From Apoderus coryli (lineage: Eukaryota; Arthropoda; Insecta; Coleoptera; Attelabidae): a stretch of DNA of 64,000 bases. Both the position numbers and the translations under genes were made by a program. The stretch spans positions 31,449,715-31,513,714 of the forward strand of contig OU452200.1 in the NCBI GenBank assembly GCA_911728435.2. Reading direction: 5' to 3'. Position 1 is the stretch's first letter; each line of letters starts with the position of its first letter. The notes under the pieces are model-generated. The model had not been told where the DNA came from. It did not search any database and saw only the letters and a list, made by a program, of their open reading frames with translations. Positions 1 through 12,529 of the stretch are shown here, in pieces.

Positions 1-377
1 CTTTATGCGTTCTAATTAATGTATCTGACAACCGCTGTAGCTCAACTACTAAAATACAAAATTTCAAGTTTTTCGAAAATGTTCGAATTTAATCAGAGGT
101 TAAGTATTCTAATGATTTACAGTAGATATATATTGTGTAATTCATATAAATTTGGATTTTACGACTTTTAGGTCGTTTCGAGATCCCAATGCTTCTAATT
201 TCAATAACCGCACCGGTATAAATAAGTCCGTGTATTTCGATCTGGCTAAAAATTTTAATAGTCGAAAATATTTGTGAGATATTTACGCCATATGCGTTAT
301 AAATTTGTATATTTGTAATATCAATGTTATACCATGATAAGTAACCTTGCAGTATTATCTGTGGGGACTTGGGGAAG

Positions 378-385
378 TATATAAA
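378..385 (+). promoter_or_regulatory. TATA box of the cuticular protein gene
   Basis: A TATATAAA motif lies 89 bases before the first ATG (467). A start site about 30 bases downstream would give a 5' UTR of roughly 50 bases, which is usual for cuticle protein genes. Bases 1-377 hold no gene that I can see and are treated as upstream flank. Confidence 0.6.
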
Positions 386-466
386 GCTCTAGACAAGGAA
401 AGGTGTGGCTGTTTACCACTCTGAGTTCTTGTTTTCCCATAAACATAATAAGTGTTCTTAGTGACC

Positions 467-3400
467 ATGCAAATTTACGTAAGTATGAGTGAAAAACGAC
501 ACTCCTTATACTATGTGAAATATTTTAACTATTTTTTGATAAATTGAATAATAGTGTAAACCATAAGTGACACTAAATATTAAATCTACCTGAAAGTGTG
601 CCCGAAATTATTCTAATGGTAGCTGGTAAGAAATAATGTTGTGTCAAATATCAAAGCACCAGAGCTTTAAATTAAAATAAATTAAAAATGTATAATTACA
701 TTTTTTTAGTTACTTACTCTGTTGTTAATTTGTAATGCCATATATTACAGGACGATTTATGTAGATTGTAGAAATCATTCATTTGTAATATACAAAATAA
801 TAATTAAAATTAAATTATCCCTTTGATTTGAGCTGTAGAGCTATATAGGATGAATGTACTCAAGTTGCATATTAGAAAATCTCTGCTTATTTTTGTAGGT
901 TTAGGTTGGCAATTCATATTTCATGTAATTTAATACCAAACGTTTTTATAATATCTATGTTTGAGAGAATTCCTTCAACTCACCCCCTTAGCCGCTTCCT
1001 AATTTAATACCATGGGATAATCTGCCAAATATTATTTGAATCTGTCAATTGATTCAAAATAGTTAGAATTGAGAAAGTTTTAAGTCGTGTTCATATAACA
1101 AGTTGAATTTATATTTTAAAAGTAATGTATCTTCGGTGTTCACTGAAATGGTTTGAGTGCTCCTTAAATGACGAGATCCGTCTTAATTGGTGTCCCCCTG
1201 GCAACTAAATTTAGAGAAATTTTTCAAAAAGCAATTTTAAATTTCTTATTATCTTGTCTTGTCTATTACATCCCTCGCGTTTCCGATTGAACATTGAACC
1301 TCAACCCTAAGAATTAAGTGTGCGTGCAGAAAAAGTGTAGAGGTATTATTTAAAGAAAACCAGATCAAATACAAGCTATAACAAAAGAAATTCTATATGT
1401 GTCGCACGTAATTTATAACATTGTGACATTTAAAATTATTTAATAATAATAGAATGGAAAATAATATGTACACTGATATAGTTTTAGCAAAAAAAAAAAC
1501 AAACTGTAAAATAATGTCCTTGGCGTTACTCTATTATTCTTGTGCAAATTTCAATATACGTTAGTCACAATTCAAAGTTAACCAGAAGTGATTTTATGCA
1601 TGGAGCAACTTTTACATTTAAAGAAAATTATGGCCCATGTTCTTAGAAATTTATAAATCTTTGATCAAATCAATATTAATCTAGATTAAATTTCATTAGA
1701 TTAAAATAATACATTGTCATAGGTAATTTTTAAAAATTAAAATGCACTTCAGTAGTTAGTAGTTACAATGTATTATTTTAATCTAATGAAATTTAATCAA
1801 TAAATTGTTATTTTTTAAATAGTCGTTGATAAGAAATACAATGTATCGTTTCTAGAAACGGTATATTATGATACGGTGTTTGAAATAAAGTGAGCTACAT
1901 GGGAATTTCTAAACTGGTAGGAGATACAAATTTGTGTAAATGCGTAAAAAGTTAATTCAGATGTTGCATCGAAGTGGGGTTAAAATTATAAGATGATGTA
2001 CCTTTGCGACATTTGGTATTTGATTCAGAACGAATTCGGGAACTATTGGGAACCATTTGTAGATCGACGATCACCGCAACCAATATTCGTTTCTGATCCC
2101 AGGTTTTTGATATGTTACTAATCGAATCAAACCAACCCAGGTCTAGTTTTCGGAGTTTACAGATCCAAGGCATATTTTTCACACATATACTAGAGTCGGA
2201 GCAGATCCAATTAAATATTTACTGTTAGTCAAACAGCCATAAGAGTGTTGAAATGGTGAAACAAATTCTAAAATTTTGAGAAAAACACTAATCGGAATCA
2301 GGGGAGAACACTTGGCCATTTTAGTATATAGAGGAGAAAAGGGAGTGACGGAGTATTTGTGGTACCAGAACCTCCAATTGTTATAGAATAGTAAGAAATT
2401 TATTCAAAAAAATCTTGGGAAACCATCCAGGTTTGCTCAATTCGAAGGAGTTTATAAATCCGTAGAAATCAAGACCAACTTTATTTGCGAAGCATAACAC
2501 TCATTATCTGTCGAGTAGTGAAAATTCCCATTGCAGCTTGTTCCTAGAGCGTGCGATATTTTATGAAATAATCCATCTCTTAGCGGTGTTAAAAATGTCT
2601 CACCCAAGTGTAATAGATGGTGCAAATACATATTTTATTAGTTAATTAGTTAGTAGTGAATTAAACACAATTGCGATACGTTCTGTAGATGCTCCGAACT
2701 CCTGTTCGGGAAACATTAATAGCTCGAGAAGCAACAGAAGACTACCGCCACAGCCTTACAAAATTTACCATACTTACGTAATATTAACGTTTTTTTTTTC
2801 AAAATGAATTTGAATTTTTTAGCTTTTAGCGGTTGTTTTAACCGCCGTTGCTGCTCAACAGCGTGCACAAACCCAGTACACTACCCCAGTTCCCATTTTG
2901 AAACAGATCGATAAACATAATGAGGATGGGTCGTATAGTTACGGTTATGAAGCAGCTGACGGAACCTTTAAAATTGAAACTAAATATGCAGATGGCGAAG
3001 TTTTTGGAAAGTATGGGTACATTGACGATAGAGGCAGCTTGAGGGAGGTAGAATATGGTGCAAGTAGACGGGGTTTTGAACCAGCTGGCAGTGAAATCCA
3101 GGTATATATTCATTTTTCTATTATTATCATGTAATCACAACTTTAAAGTACAATTTACATTAATTAATTTCTTTAATTAGATTCATTATAGATATTTTTC
3201 AAAACAAGGACTAAGCTCTGACCTAACACGTTGATAATAAATGTCATGGAATTTATCGCATAATATCTGTAATAATGACATAATCTTTTTTATGCACGGA
3301 ATTTAATTAAATATAATTATAGCCTGGTCTAGCTAACACTTGCAATTAAATACATTTTACTGTTGTTTAACAGGACAATGAAAATAGTCCTTACGCAAAC

Positions 3401-6400
3401 GCGTAACTTTTAACTCGCGTCCAATAAAAAATATCGCAATATTTTACAAATTAAGGATTTGGAAGTAGCGAATAAACATGAAGCGCTTACGAACTTACTT
3501 ATTACTGGCACAGTTATCATATCAAAATTATTTTAAAGAAATAGTCCTCAGTGGAGTGCAATCATCATCATATTAATATTCCTTAAATATTAGCTACCCT
3601 TAAGGGGTATATGTCGAGAGATTTATGTGGTAGAGCGTTGTCGGTCGAATTTAGAAACACTCTCTATAAGATTTGATTCTACTTCAAATAATGAACACAA
3701 TAGATGTATATATGAATATTGACCAAGATAGCTAATATTTAAGGAATATTAATATGATGATGAGTGCTTAGTTTTCGAGATGCAAGGTGTCAAGGGTTCA
3801 AATTTAAAATCGAAAATTTGCCATACTTCAAAAACTCCTTTAATAATTTTTTTCAAATTTAGTGACCGATATGTTCTATGAAATAGTCATATTTTGATAT
3901 AAACACTCTTGTGTAACCAGTGGCATGCTATAGGGGTTAGTGTTAGTGCCACTTCTTAGCCCCTTATTTTTTACGCCACTGGAATAAATATATTTTTTTT
4001 AAATTCCCTGTTCATTTTTGCCTAAAAAAGTATTAACTTTTTATGGGTCTAAAGTGAACGGCTTTGCAGGAATTTGCCTCTAAACTAAAGTCTGCAAGTG
4101 CCTGAGATACTGTGTAACATTACATAAATTTCGTATAATTCAAAAACACTTTAAATTTCGTGACTACTATGCTCTTTAAAAAAGTCATATTTTGACATAA
4201 ACAATATTTTAGAAAAATAACCATTGGCATGCTATAGGGGTTAGTGAAAAATGTTATCCCCCTATTTATGACGCCACTGGAATAAATATATGTTTTTATT
4301 TCTTATTAAATTCCCTGTTCATTTTTGCTTAAAAAGTAATAACCTTTTATGGGTCTAAAGTGAGCAGTTTTACAGGAATTTGCTTCTAAACAAAAGTCTG
4401 CAAGTAAAGTTGAAAGTAACTGGTGTGGGAATGCAGAAAAGGACTTAGGGCCTTGGCGGACCACAATAGGGTTAATCGAGTGTGGGTCCTGGGGCACTCG
4501 GGAATAGAACGCAACGAGAGAGCGGATTGGCTGGCAAGACAAGCCTCTGCAAACCCATATACTGGCACTGAACCTGGGCTGGGCTTGTCTAAAAGAACGG
4601 CGCGGGAACTTCTGAAGTGCTGGGCCAAAAAAGAGCACCAGAAATATTGGGAACATATTCCTAAGCAGGATCATCGTGAGAAATTCATACCTGGTGCAGC
4701 AACAAAACGAACTGAAAAACTGCTAACATTAAGCAGGAGTCAGATTTGAATAACTATAGGACTCCTCACTGGGCATTGCGCCCTGAGAAGTAATTTAAAT
4801 AAGATGGGGCTGTATAACGGGGACCTGCAATGCAGATTGTGTAATGGGGCAGTTGAAACAGCTTACCATGTGATATGTGAGTGTGTAGCCTTACAGCGAA
4901 GGCGACACGCTATTTTTGGGCACGCGCTGATTGCGCCCGCAGATATTGACACCCAACACATAACTGAACTCCACAAGTTAGTGGAGGGTACAGGGTTGTT
5001 GAATTGGGTGGCATAAAATACGGGGACTTTTCACAATAAGCCCATGAGGCTGCAGTGAAACCGGGGACACATGTCGAACGGACCCTTACAAAAAAAAAAA
5101 GTTGAAAGTATAAACTTTTTTGAAAAAATGAGGCATGTATACATACGCACCCTTTACTTGCAAACTTATGTTTAGAAAAAATTCCTGCAAAACTGTTCAC
5201 TTTAGACCCATAAAAAGTTATTACTCTTTTAAGAAAAAATTAACAGGGAATTTAATAAAAAATATATTTATTGCCTGTATGTAATTATCCACATTGAAAT
5301 CTTATATTTGATTTAACATTCTTATTTTAACGCTAAGGTTTTAGTTTTTGATGAAAATTAATCAAAATCAATCAATCAATCAAAAAATAAAGTATTTCTC
5401 AGGACATCGGAGGAAATTTTGTTTAAATTGTCAGAGTCTCAATTAATTTGAGCCAACATGTCAGATATTTACAAATTTGTAATTTTCTTAATATAAACCC
5501 GTCAGACTTCGATGAACATACCTTCAACAATAATCTATAAATAATACTTTTGATGTATGTGGCAATATTATTGTTTGAGCAGGCTCTATGCCCGGTGAAA
5601 CAAAGTTCAGAAGCGATAGCCGGAAAAGATGTAGAACTCCATTACATCCTATTGCCAACATTGCCATATACATCTTGTCATAAAAATTATTATTAATAGA
5701 ATATTGTTGAAGGTAAACTAATTTCATAATAAAAAACGATAAACAATTAATTTTAGTAAAAAAATATATAGTTTCTTGACATATTGTGTGGTATATGGCC
5801 TTGGAACAAAAAAAAAAACGACCAGTTTTTTGATTAATTATACAACATGATAACGCTTTTTAATGATTTAATTAATCTATTTAGACAAATCAATGGTGGT
5901 TCTTAAGTAATACTTTATAGCAACTGTTCACATGAGATTCAGATTAGACTGTAAAATAAGTTCTTTTATATTATCAGCATGTCTTTTAATCAACATAGCA
6001 TGTTAGTGATGTTTTTGCCCACATCAGCTAGATGGCTACTCTATCTATCAATATACTACTGCTGGAATCAATCATCAAAATACTACTGCTGGAACTTAAA
6101 AGTAGTATAAATAATAGGATTTATTTTAGGTCAATTAAAACATTTTAATGCCTCATATTTTGTAATTTCCCATTACTGACTTGTGCGAGATATTTAGGCT
6201 CATATATAATAACATTTTTACCGAGTTACCGGATTCTAGTTAGATCCCAGCACAAATATCTTAAAGAAAGGCACACATTTTCAACAAGGTTAATAGAAAT
6301 TCAAATTTGCTTTCCTTAAGTAATTAGTGTCGGAAAATACCGGCCTGAAAATTATGATCCCAGCACTTATCAGCTTTTATACCACCAATACGTTTATGTT

Positions 6401-7080
6401 GAAAAAAGTACGGAACTAATATTTTTTGAGCCACATGATATGTAAATACCAAATATTGAGTTTTATAATTTAAACAATTGTTTTTTATTTTAAAATATGA
6501 AGCAAAATAGTTCAATTTGCTGTAATGTTTGTTTTAGGTACCTCCACCAACTTTGAACATTAATCCAGACGCGACTCGACCTTTAGCTCCAAACGAGGAG
6601 GATGATGGCCAGTACCGCGAAGATCCAAGTGTCTACTACAAAGACGATCCAAACAATGTTCAACCAAAAACTAGTTATCAACAGCCATCAACATACCAAC
6701 AACCTGCATTCAAACCTTTCGATTTTAAACAAAGTTATCGTCCAACATACACCTCAACTCAACCGGAACCAGCTCCAACTTATCAACAGACCTTTGGTCA
6801 GTGGAATAATTACGCAGCACCTGAACCGCAACCACAGCCACAACCCCAACCACAACCCCAACCAACCTATCAACCATCGTATCAACCAGCGTATCAACCA
6901 TCGTATCAACCGACATATCAACCAACAAATAATTATGTTCCTCCACAACCCACATATCAAAATAATTATGCTCCACAACAGGGCTACGGCGGTTGGCCAA
7001 ACTTAAGCAACCAATTTGCTGGTCATCCGGCACAAAATGTTGATATATGGAGTGGATCATATACTGTGAATTACAGATAG
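467..7080 (+). CDS. RR-1 cuticular protein, three exons
   Basis: Secreted structural protein of the cuticle that binds chitin. Exons are 467-478 (only M-Q-I-Y, donor GTAAGT), 2823-3101 (acceptor TTTTTTTAG, donor GTATAT) and 6538-7080 (acceptor TGTTTTAG, stop TAG). All junctions are phase 0, giving 277 aa. Joining exons 1 and 2 builds a signal peptide (MQIYLLAVVLTAVAAQQ); neither exon makes one alone. Exon 2 carries the extended Rebers-Riddiford RR-1 consensus at about residues 40-95: DGSYSYGYEAADGT, then DGEVFGKYGYID and the closing GFEPAG. Exon 3 is a proline/glutamine/tyrosine-rich tail with PQ dipeptides and YQPSYQPTYQP-type repeats, as in many RR-1 proteins that interact with other cuticle components. 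The two introns (2.3 and 3.4 kb) contain no other gene. The RR-1 family is known to bind chitin; a role in soft cuticle is inference. Confidence 0.9.
479..2822 (+). other. Intron 1 of the cuticular protein gene
   Basis: 2.3 kb of AT-rich sequence from donor GTAAGT to an acceptor after a T-run. Apart from the perfect inverted repeat at 1684-1798 I see no coding, RNA or mobile feature. Open frames here (for example 1952-2182 minus) resemble nothing known. Confidence 0.7.
1684..1798. repeat. Perfect 34-bp inverted repeat (foldback)
   Basis: Arm 1684-1717 is the exact reverse complement of arm 1765-1798, separated by 47 bases. It would form a strong hairpin in the cuticle pre-mRNA intron. Probably a small foldback element; no clear target duplication is visible. 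Confidence 0.75.
3561..3765. mobile_element. Small foldback element (MITE-like)
   Basis: About 33-bp inverted arms at roughly 3563-3595 and 3730-3763 (core TTCCTTAAATATTAGCTA and its complement) bracket about 135 bases of non-coding DNA in intron 2 of the cuticle gene. No transposase. Boundaries are approximate and the family is not recognised. Confidence 0.5.
3846..4100 (+). repeat. Partial direct copy of the neighbouring foldback element
   Basis: This stretch (shared words GGCATGCTATAGGGGTTAGTG, split here as GGCATGCTATAGGGG + TTAGTG, CGCCACTGGAATAAATA and TTTATGGGTCTAAAGTG) is repeated in the same orientation at about 4147-4409. The second copy forms the left arm of the element at 4272-5255, so this one looks like a partial tandem duplicate. 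Confidence 0.6.
4272..5255. mobile_element. Foldback element with long inverted arms, split by a LINE insertion
   Basis: The left arm (about 4272-4409) and right arm (about 5145-5255) are inverted copies: both hold the AATTCCCTGTT, TATGGGTCTAAAGTG and CAAGTAAAG words, in opposite order and strand. Without the LINE fragment between them, the arms (about 110-130 bp) would face each other across a loop of about 40 bases, the shape of a non-autonomous TIR/foldback element. It sits in intron 2 of the cuticle gene. Confidence 0.65.
4419..5100 (+). pseudogene. 5'-truncated LINE tail: RNase H and C-terminal zinc motif (family D)
   Basis: The reading frame from 4423 to 5016 gives an RNase H C-terminal segment (VLGHSGIERNERADWLARQ, the usual GHxGxxGNExAD motif) followed by a zinc-knuckle-like segment (CRLC, then ETAYHVICEC) typical of RNase H-bearing non-LTR retrotransposons. 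A single in-frame TGA at 4747-4749 breaks it. A short 3' UTR and an A-run (5088-5100) follow. A target duplication is visible: AAAGTTGAAAGTA at 4406-4418 and GTTGAAAGTA at 5101-5110. This is therefore a dead, 5'-truncated insertion of about 680 bases. A second, even shorter copy of the same 3' end lies at 11497-11577. Confidence 0.85.
5520..5714. mobile_element. 195-bp MITE with 13-bp terminal inverted repeats
   Basis: ACCTTCAACAATA at 5520-5532 is exactly inverted at 5702-5714, and the next 40 bases inside each end are imperfectly complementary. The centre (5576-5660) is an 85-base block that recurs at 17115-17200 inside a different palindrome. No coding capacity. Confidence 0.65.
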
Positions 7081-7122
7081 TCTGTTGATGAGAGATTTTC
7101 TTTGTTTAGTAGATTTAGTTAG

Positions 7123-7128
7123 AATAAA
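7123..7128 (+). promoter_or_regulatory. Poly(A) signal of the cuticular protein gene
   Basis: AATAAA 43 bases after the stop codon at 7080, the nearest candidate; another AATAAA lies near 7342. Confidence 0.6.
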
Positions 7129-7129
7129 A

Positions 7130-8409
7130 GGGGTTTAGCTGGGTATTTTAGTAATAATCCTATTGATATTTTAGTCTAGATTACAGCATTGACATCATGC
7201 TATAATTCCCAGCATATATACGCTAGGAGGCTGCTGATTATATTGCAACTTACTGGGTCTTTTCTCTGTAACAATATTATTTTTTGTTCACTAGATCTAT
7301 TTTATTATATTTACATAATTTATTTGTTTCAATCAGTGCACAATAAATTATGTGTTTGGGTTTTTTTACTGAATACTTACCGAGTTTTGAAAAATTGGCA
7401 AGGAATTAACAACAATAATTTGATTATATGTTTAATTCCTACACTAATGATAGCTATGAGTAACTTCAATTTCAAGTTCCAATAATCTCAATATTGATTC
7501 TAAGATGATTTAATTTGACATATCGTTAGACATCAGATTCCTTCCTTCTGCTTAATACAGCGATTCTTATACACAGGTAGTTTACGTGGCACCTCTAAAG
7601 GACAGCAATTGGACCGTCAAACTGGCGCGATTTGAGTAGGAATCGTTGAGCATTTAACTGGTAGCAAGTCTAGAGTAAGCTGAGACACCGTCGAAAATAG
7701 CGTCTACAAGGTAACGATCACGAGATGTCGGATACGGTTAAACATTGCAGCTCAAAAAAAATGCTGAATTAGTTTGATCTACGGTAGCTGTTTGACACAA
7801 TCGGATGAAATCGGATTTGGAATCCGCTGTTTTGTCTCGAACGCTGATTGAGCGTATTTTAACAACGCAATCAGGAATTCTTGGCATATTGAATAAAAAT
7901 TGCAAGAAATCATACCTTGAGAAAATTGACTTCACTTACGTATGGAGGCAATCTATTCAACATATTTATTCGAATTATTGTAAATGTCATTGCAAATTGT
8001 TATTTTTCTAATGAAACCATAATAATGATATTTTAAGAAAATGTGGAAGTTTAGTTCTTAGAGAGTATTAAGAGTTTATAATAAACACAATTTTTAATGG
8101 GAAAAACAAAAAGGGCTAAATATGCTTTATTTAGTTGTACAATATTTTTACCAGATGATTTCTGTAAATGAAGGAAATTTTATTATTTACTTCCGTGTTA
8201 TGCTTGATTACACCCTCATTTAGCCCAATATGTATATCTATTATCTAAATCGCTACTCTTTTTCTTCTCTAGTGAAATTTTCTATAATATCAGGTCTCCT
8301 AGGTGTTTTTATGAGAAATGAGCTTCTTTTATTTATGTGATGTTTTACATTTTGTGTTCTCTTTATATACCTTCGTCACGATAGGTCTCGAATATGATTA
8401 GGGAATACC
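7130..8409. other. Gene-free stretch
   Basis: Low-complexity AT-rich DNA. Short open frames (7189-7485 plus, 7805-8011 plus, 7738-7935 minus) have no recognisable motif, signal peptide or splice context. I see no RNA gene or complete mobile element. Confidence 0.6.
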
Positions 8410-10168
8410 CGAGAATAGTTCCAAATAAAGTGAATCGAAAACTAACGTTCCACAAGAAGCCTTTTATACTATGACAATATACCTGTTCCCATACAAAGAT
8501 AAATACATTGTCTAGTAGTAGACAAGAACTAAAAGAAAAACATGTATTTATCAAAGGATATAATATTATGTTGTATGAACTATTTGAATGAACAGTGCTA
8601 TAAACGATAAACGCCAAGAATCCTAAGGATCTAAATTATCACATTTTTCAACCATAATATATGATGTATCTGGTAGAGGAACTTTTCTTGTGGAAATATG
8701 AGTTCTAGTGAGAACAAGAAAACTTTCGTAATAGAGCAAATACCTACTTATATCATCAGTTGATACCTTAATTTATTATGTAAAGTAAGTCGAAACAAAA
8801 GACTTTGCTCAAAGTAAAATATTTATATTATATAAGTTTACCATTTTACTAGTCTAATTTGAAATTATTTAATTTGTACTATCCTTAGCTGTAGGTTATG
8901 TAATATTATAGTTATATTTAAATTGTATTCCACTTTATTATTTTTGTGATAAAACTACAAAGTAGTACTAAATATCCCATTGTTTTAATTTTATCAAAAA
9001 AATAAAAATAAACTAGTTCCCTTTTAGCAACAATTAGATCAGATTACGTGCAAATGCCAACTACTTTTAATAGGTACGTAATAAAAAAATGATTTCATGG
9101 CAACTACTCTATAAATAATTCCTTTATTAATTTTGTCTAGAACTCCACCTTCTATTTAGTAAAAGCAAAATTAGACATGTGGAACAAATTCTACATAGGC
9201 GTACGGGATAATTTTAATATACAAATAAACATCTCTTTATCGATTGTTGACTTATGGCTTAAAATTAAGAACATTAAAAAATGGGCTTGTCTTTCGAGTA
9301 TATGGCTATATTATAAAAAATGATTTATATATACAATGAAGTATGACAAAATCATTAAATTTTTAGTCTAGTCGATAGCCTAATATTTTTGAAAACCAGG
9401 TATTTTTTTCCATATCCTATTGGACTAGCACATATATGTTCAAATATAGTGTTATCGAAGTAGAAGAAAAATTTATATAATTTATTGTTCTGTGAAAATG
9501 GCCCAATGGGGTAATTGCTTAAAGCCCTGATATTTTTACGGGGACTTGTGAAACACAGTTTCTTGACAATGATCACGTTTATATCGAGAGGTCAATCATA
9601 CAAAATCATTTTATTCATCTGCAGGCATTGTGAAAACTCATACTTCATTTGTAAAACAAAATACAGATTCGCTTTAAAAACCTTGAAGTTTGTCTAAGAT
9701 TAAAATGTAGATGTTATATTGAACATTTGAACTTGACTTTATAGTAACAGTAACATTCTAGATGTTTGTAATTCTAATATGAATCATAAAAATGTTTTTT
9801 GCCAATGACGTATTAAATAGGAATGTTATGATGAAATTAAACAAATAATAACCTACGTCAATGGGTAGGTATTACCGATATAATCCGGGGTGGAGTAGAA
9901 ACTGATATAAAGAATTTCTTGAAGGTTTCTTTGTGGAATACTCATAGTAGATCAGATGTAACGACTACTAAAGTATTTTTAATGGATTTTGTTTATACGT
10001 GGACAAAATGAATCAAAATAAAAATTAACGTAAAGTTTAATAATATATTTATTTGAGATACTACTCCTGCTTTGTTAAGCCGTCTATTGCAAACCTGTTA
10101 GCGTGACACTTAAACGATTTTTATTTTTTATTATGGAATTATGTCAAACACAATCAATATGTTATGTT

Positions 10169-10545
10169 TAAACATTTTTCAGACTAATTTTTAAAGCGAA
10201 ATCAATCATCATATTTATCCTTCTCTATTTATATCATTTTTTTAAAATCAGGAAAACGATTTAATTGTCATATTAGGAGATATATATATTTTTAACTTTG
10301 ACCTACTCAACATGACCAGCAATATTTTATTGCTAAATCTCTGGGTTTACGAATTATTGTGTTTAATATTAATTTTACACATTTTTCAGACTAATTTTTA
10401 AAGCCAAATCAATCATCATATTTATCCTTCTTTATTTATATCATTTTTTTTTAATCAGGAAACGATTTAATTGTCACATTAGGAAATATATATATTTTTA
10501 ACTTTGACCTCCTCAACATGACCAGCAATATTTTATTGCCAAATC
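10169..10545 (+). repeat. Tandem duplication of about 170 bp
   Basis: 10169-10345 and 10378-10545 are near-identical direct copies, sharing TTTTTAACTTTGACCT, CAACATGACCAGCAATATTT and neighbouring words. The inverted partner region (31780-31970) has a single copy, so this tandem gain happened after the inverted duplication, or the partner lost one copy. Confidence 0.75.
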
Positions 10546-10686
10546 TGTTCATTAGTTGTTTCTTTAGTAATCCTTTATACAGAAGGACATACGGAGAGGA
10601 GAGAATAAAAGGCAGAATAAATAAATAAGAATTGCTAAGATGACATCCTGGATTTAAAAAACCAACTATAAAGTAAAAGTTGCTTC

Positions 10687-11133
10687 TTAAATACTATATA
10701 TAATACAATATATTATGTCATGGACATATGGTATAAAGACCTGAAAAGAGTTGTCAGCATGGCAAACGAAATGGTTTTGATAGTTATATTTTAGCAATAA
10801 AATCAACTGGCGAGCAAACTTGCAATGCTCGGAAAAAATATTGAAGATTTCTAACCTAAAAGTAGTTGAATTCTTTCCCATATTAACGAATAGTGCTGAT
10901 AAACCCAAAATTAATAAAAATACCAAAACACATAATTTATTTATTTTATGTTTTAGGTTTTTCTTCTTAAACCAATTATCGAATTTTTTTGAACGGATTA
11001 ATTTATGTGTCTTAAAATCAGTATTCATTTCTAAGGTGTTGTTTTTTTTATTATATAATACTAATGTCGTTCCTATATTTAACTTATTGATTGATACAAA
11101 AGTTTTCTGATAACAATCACTACGTGCATACAA
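10687..11133 (-). CDS. Possible exon with signal-anchor segment, unrecognised
   Basis: A 148-residue open frame on the minus strand with a basic stretch (WFKKKNLKHKINK) followed by one hydrophobic segment (LCVLVFLLILGLSALFV), the layout of a type II membrane-protein N-terminus. The same peptide recurs in the inverted duplicate at 31200-31500 plus, with a 3-base indel that keeps frame but also a TGA inside the hydrophobic segment. I do not recognise the product. It may be a leftover first exon or chance; no promoter, donor or further exon could be assigned with confidence. Confidence 0.2.
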   Translation of the reverse strand: MYARSDCYQKTFVSINKLNIGTTLVLYNKKNNTLEMNTDFKTHKLIRSKKFDNWFKKKNLKHKINKLCVLVFLLILGLSALFVNMGKNSTTFRLEIFNIFSEHCKFARQLILLLKYNYQNHFVCHADNSFQVFIPYVHDIIYCIIYSI

Positions 11134-11496
11134 AATTTTCAGGAGATCTAAATTAAATTTGGTCGTGAACTGGTTTGAATTATTTGAGAAAGCAAGTTCA
11201 TTACTTTTACTTTTCCGATGACAATTTCATCATAAAAACTGTTATGTGCATGTACTGGGTAAAAATTATTCCCACCGGGAAGGGTTTCGATGCATTATGT
11301 AGAAACTACTCTGGAATAATCTGAAAATCTGGTGTAGTCCTTACGTTGACGGGGCCAAGTGGGCTAAAATGTTTTTAAATATCTAGTAGGTACTACCGCG
11401 GTTATACCTGAAGTGGGTTTCCAATTCCTTATTTTAAATATGATCCTATATAAATTATATTTTTTTCGTTTCTACTTGTAATTCAAAAGATTAGTA

Positions 11497-11577
11497 TTTT
11501 CACAATATCCCTATGCGGTTGCAGTGAAACCGGGGACTTGTGTCGAACGGACTCTTTCAAAAAAGAGAAAGAAAAAA
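11497..11577 (+). mobile_element. 80-bp 3' tail of LINE family D
   Basis: Shares GCAGTGAAACCGGGGAC, TGTCGAACGGAC and a closing A-rich tail with the 3' UTR of the LINE at 4419-5100. It is a severely 5'-truncated insertion in the same orientation. Confidence 0.75.
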
Positions 11578-12199
11578 TAGATAGTTTATATATAATACGT
11601 TATACTTTTATCCAGCCGTTTTCGAAATATTTTTTTTTCTTTGGGTTTCAGCATCTTGAAGACATTTTTTTTTAATTTTTAGCGAAAAGTTACTTTTCGC
11701 CTGTGTAACTTTATTGACTATGTTTCGGTGATGATTTATCGCCTTATTCAGGTCATTCTATTATTTTTTTTACAGTTTGTTATTAAAATTCAGAATATAA
11801 ATTAAACATTTTAAAAATTACACTTTATAAAATATTTTACTTTTTTTTTTACAATAAATAAACGGATTAGCAAAAATCATTAAACTGTATTGTGTTTGTA
11901 AACGTGAAGTCCTGTAAAATATAAATGTTAAACTCCATGATTAAACGTAAAACAAATATACTAGAATTACTGTTTAAGATTCTGTTAATGCCACATAGGA
12001 TGGAATTATAATTCCGAAACATGTGTGGCTTTTTATTATTTGAATATATGTATAAATACATTTTGGGAATCAGACGCCTTTGATTTATGAATATTCATTT
12101 TACGCTTTTATTTAAGGCCAAATTGATGCCCAAAATCAAAGTAGGTAATTTTTGTTACCAAATTTGCTGAAAATTCCTTAAGGTGAACAAAATAACGAG

Positions 12200-12375
12200 A
12201 CATATGTATATTCAGATGATAGTCCTAATCCTGTGGTAAATGTGGAGTATCAAAGGCATCGCATTTTTGCTGCGTGTAATTCGATTAGAAACGATAATGG
12301 TATTTTTGGAAGAGTTCGCCAGTCATTGAGCAGAAGATTGGATTAATGTATCTGAGCTAGAGGTGGTCCTTTTTT
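12200..12375 (+). pseudogene. C-terminal fragment of a DDE transposase (tentative)
   Basis: Read in one frame the plus strand gives a stretch ending GRVRQSLSRRLD then a stop, CI and a GGPFF motif, similar in layout to the end of insect Tc1/mariner-like transposases (a basic RR..CI segment followed by GGHFE). A stop codon interrupts it. Only about 45 codons are visible and the family assignment is inferred from this pattern alone. Confidence 0.3.
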
Positions 12376-12529
12376 TGTAATAAGTATAAATGTTAATTTT
12401 ATTTATTTATTTATTTTTATCTTGCTTCGAAATGACCTGAGAAATCACCCCCTTAAATATTGCCGCGCTTTTTTGAAACACCCTGTATAAAATGTATGTG
12501 TATTAACTAATATGGTAGGGAGAGCTAAT

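Larger units (their letters stand above)
8410..11480 (+). repeat. Arm 1 of a 3-kb inverted duplication (partner 30905-34165)
   Basis: The sequence matches the reverse complement of 30905-34165 along its length. Landmarks include a GAACTTTTCTTGTGGAAATA block near 8670 against 33600, the CCGGGGTGGAGTAGAAA block at 9886 against 32385, and the end near 11445-11480 against 30905-30940. Copies differ by scattered substitutions and indels, so the duplication is not new. No transposase or terminal repeats were found, so I call it a segmental duplication. Confidence 0.75.

Noticed and set aside
4306..4674. 122-residue minus-strand open frame
   Set aside because: It is a shadow of the RNase H-coding LINE fragment on the plus strand.
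6602..7060. Long open frames in other frames and on the minus strand over the cuticle exon 3
   Set aside because: They are by-products of the repetitive CAA/CCA-rich coding sequence; codon content, splice sites and the RR-1 link support only the plus frame ending at 7080.
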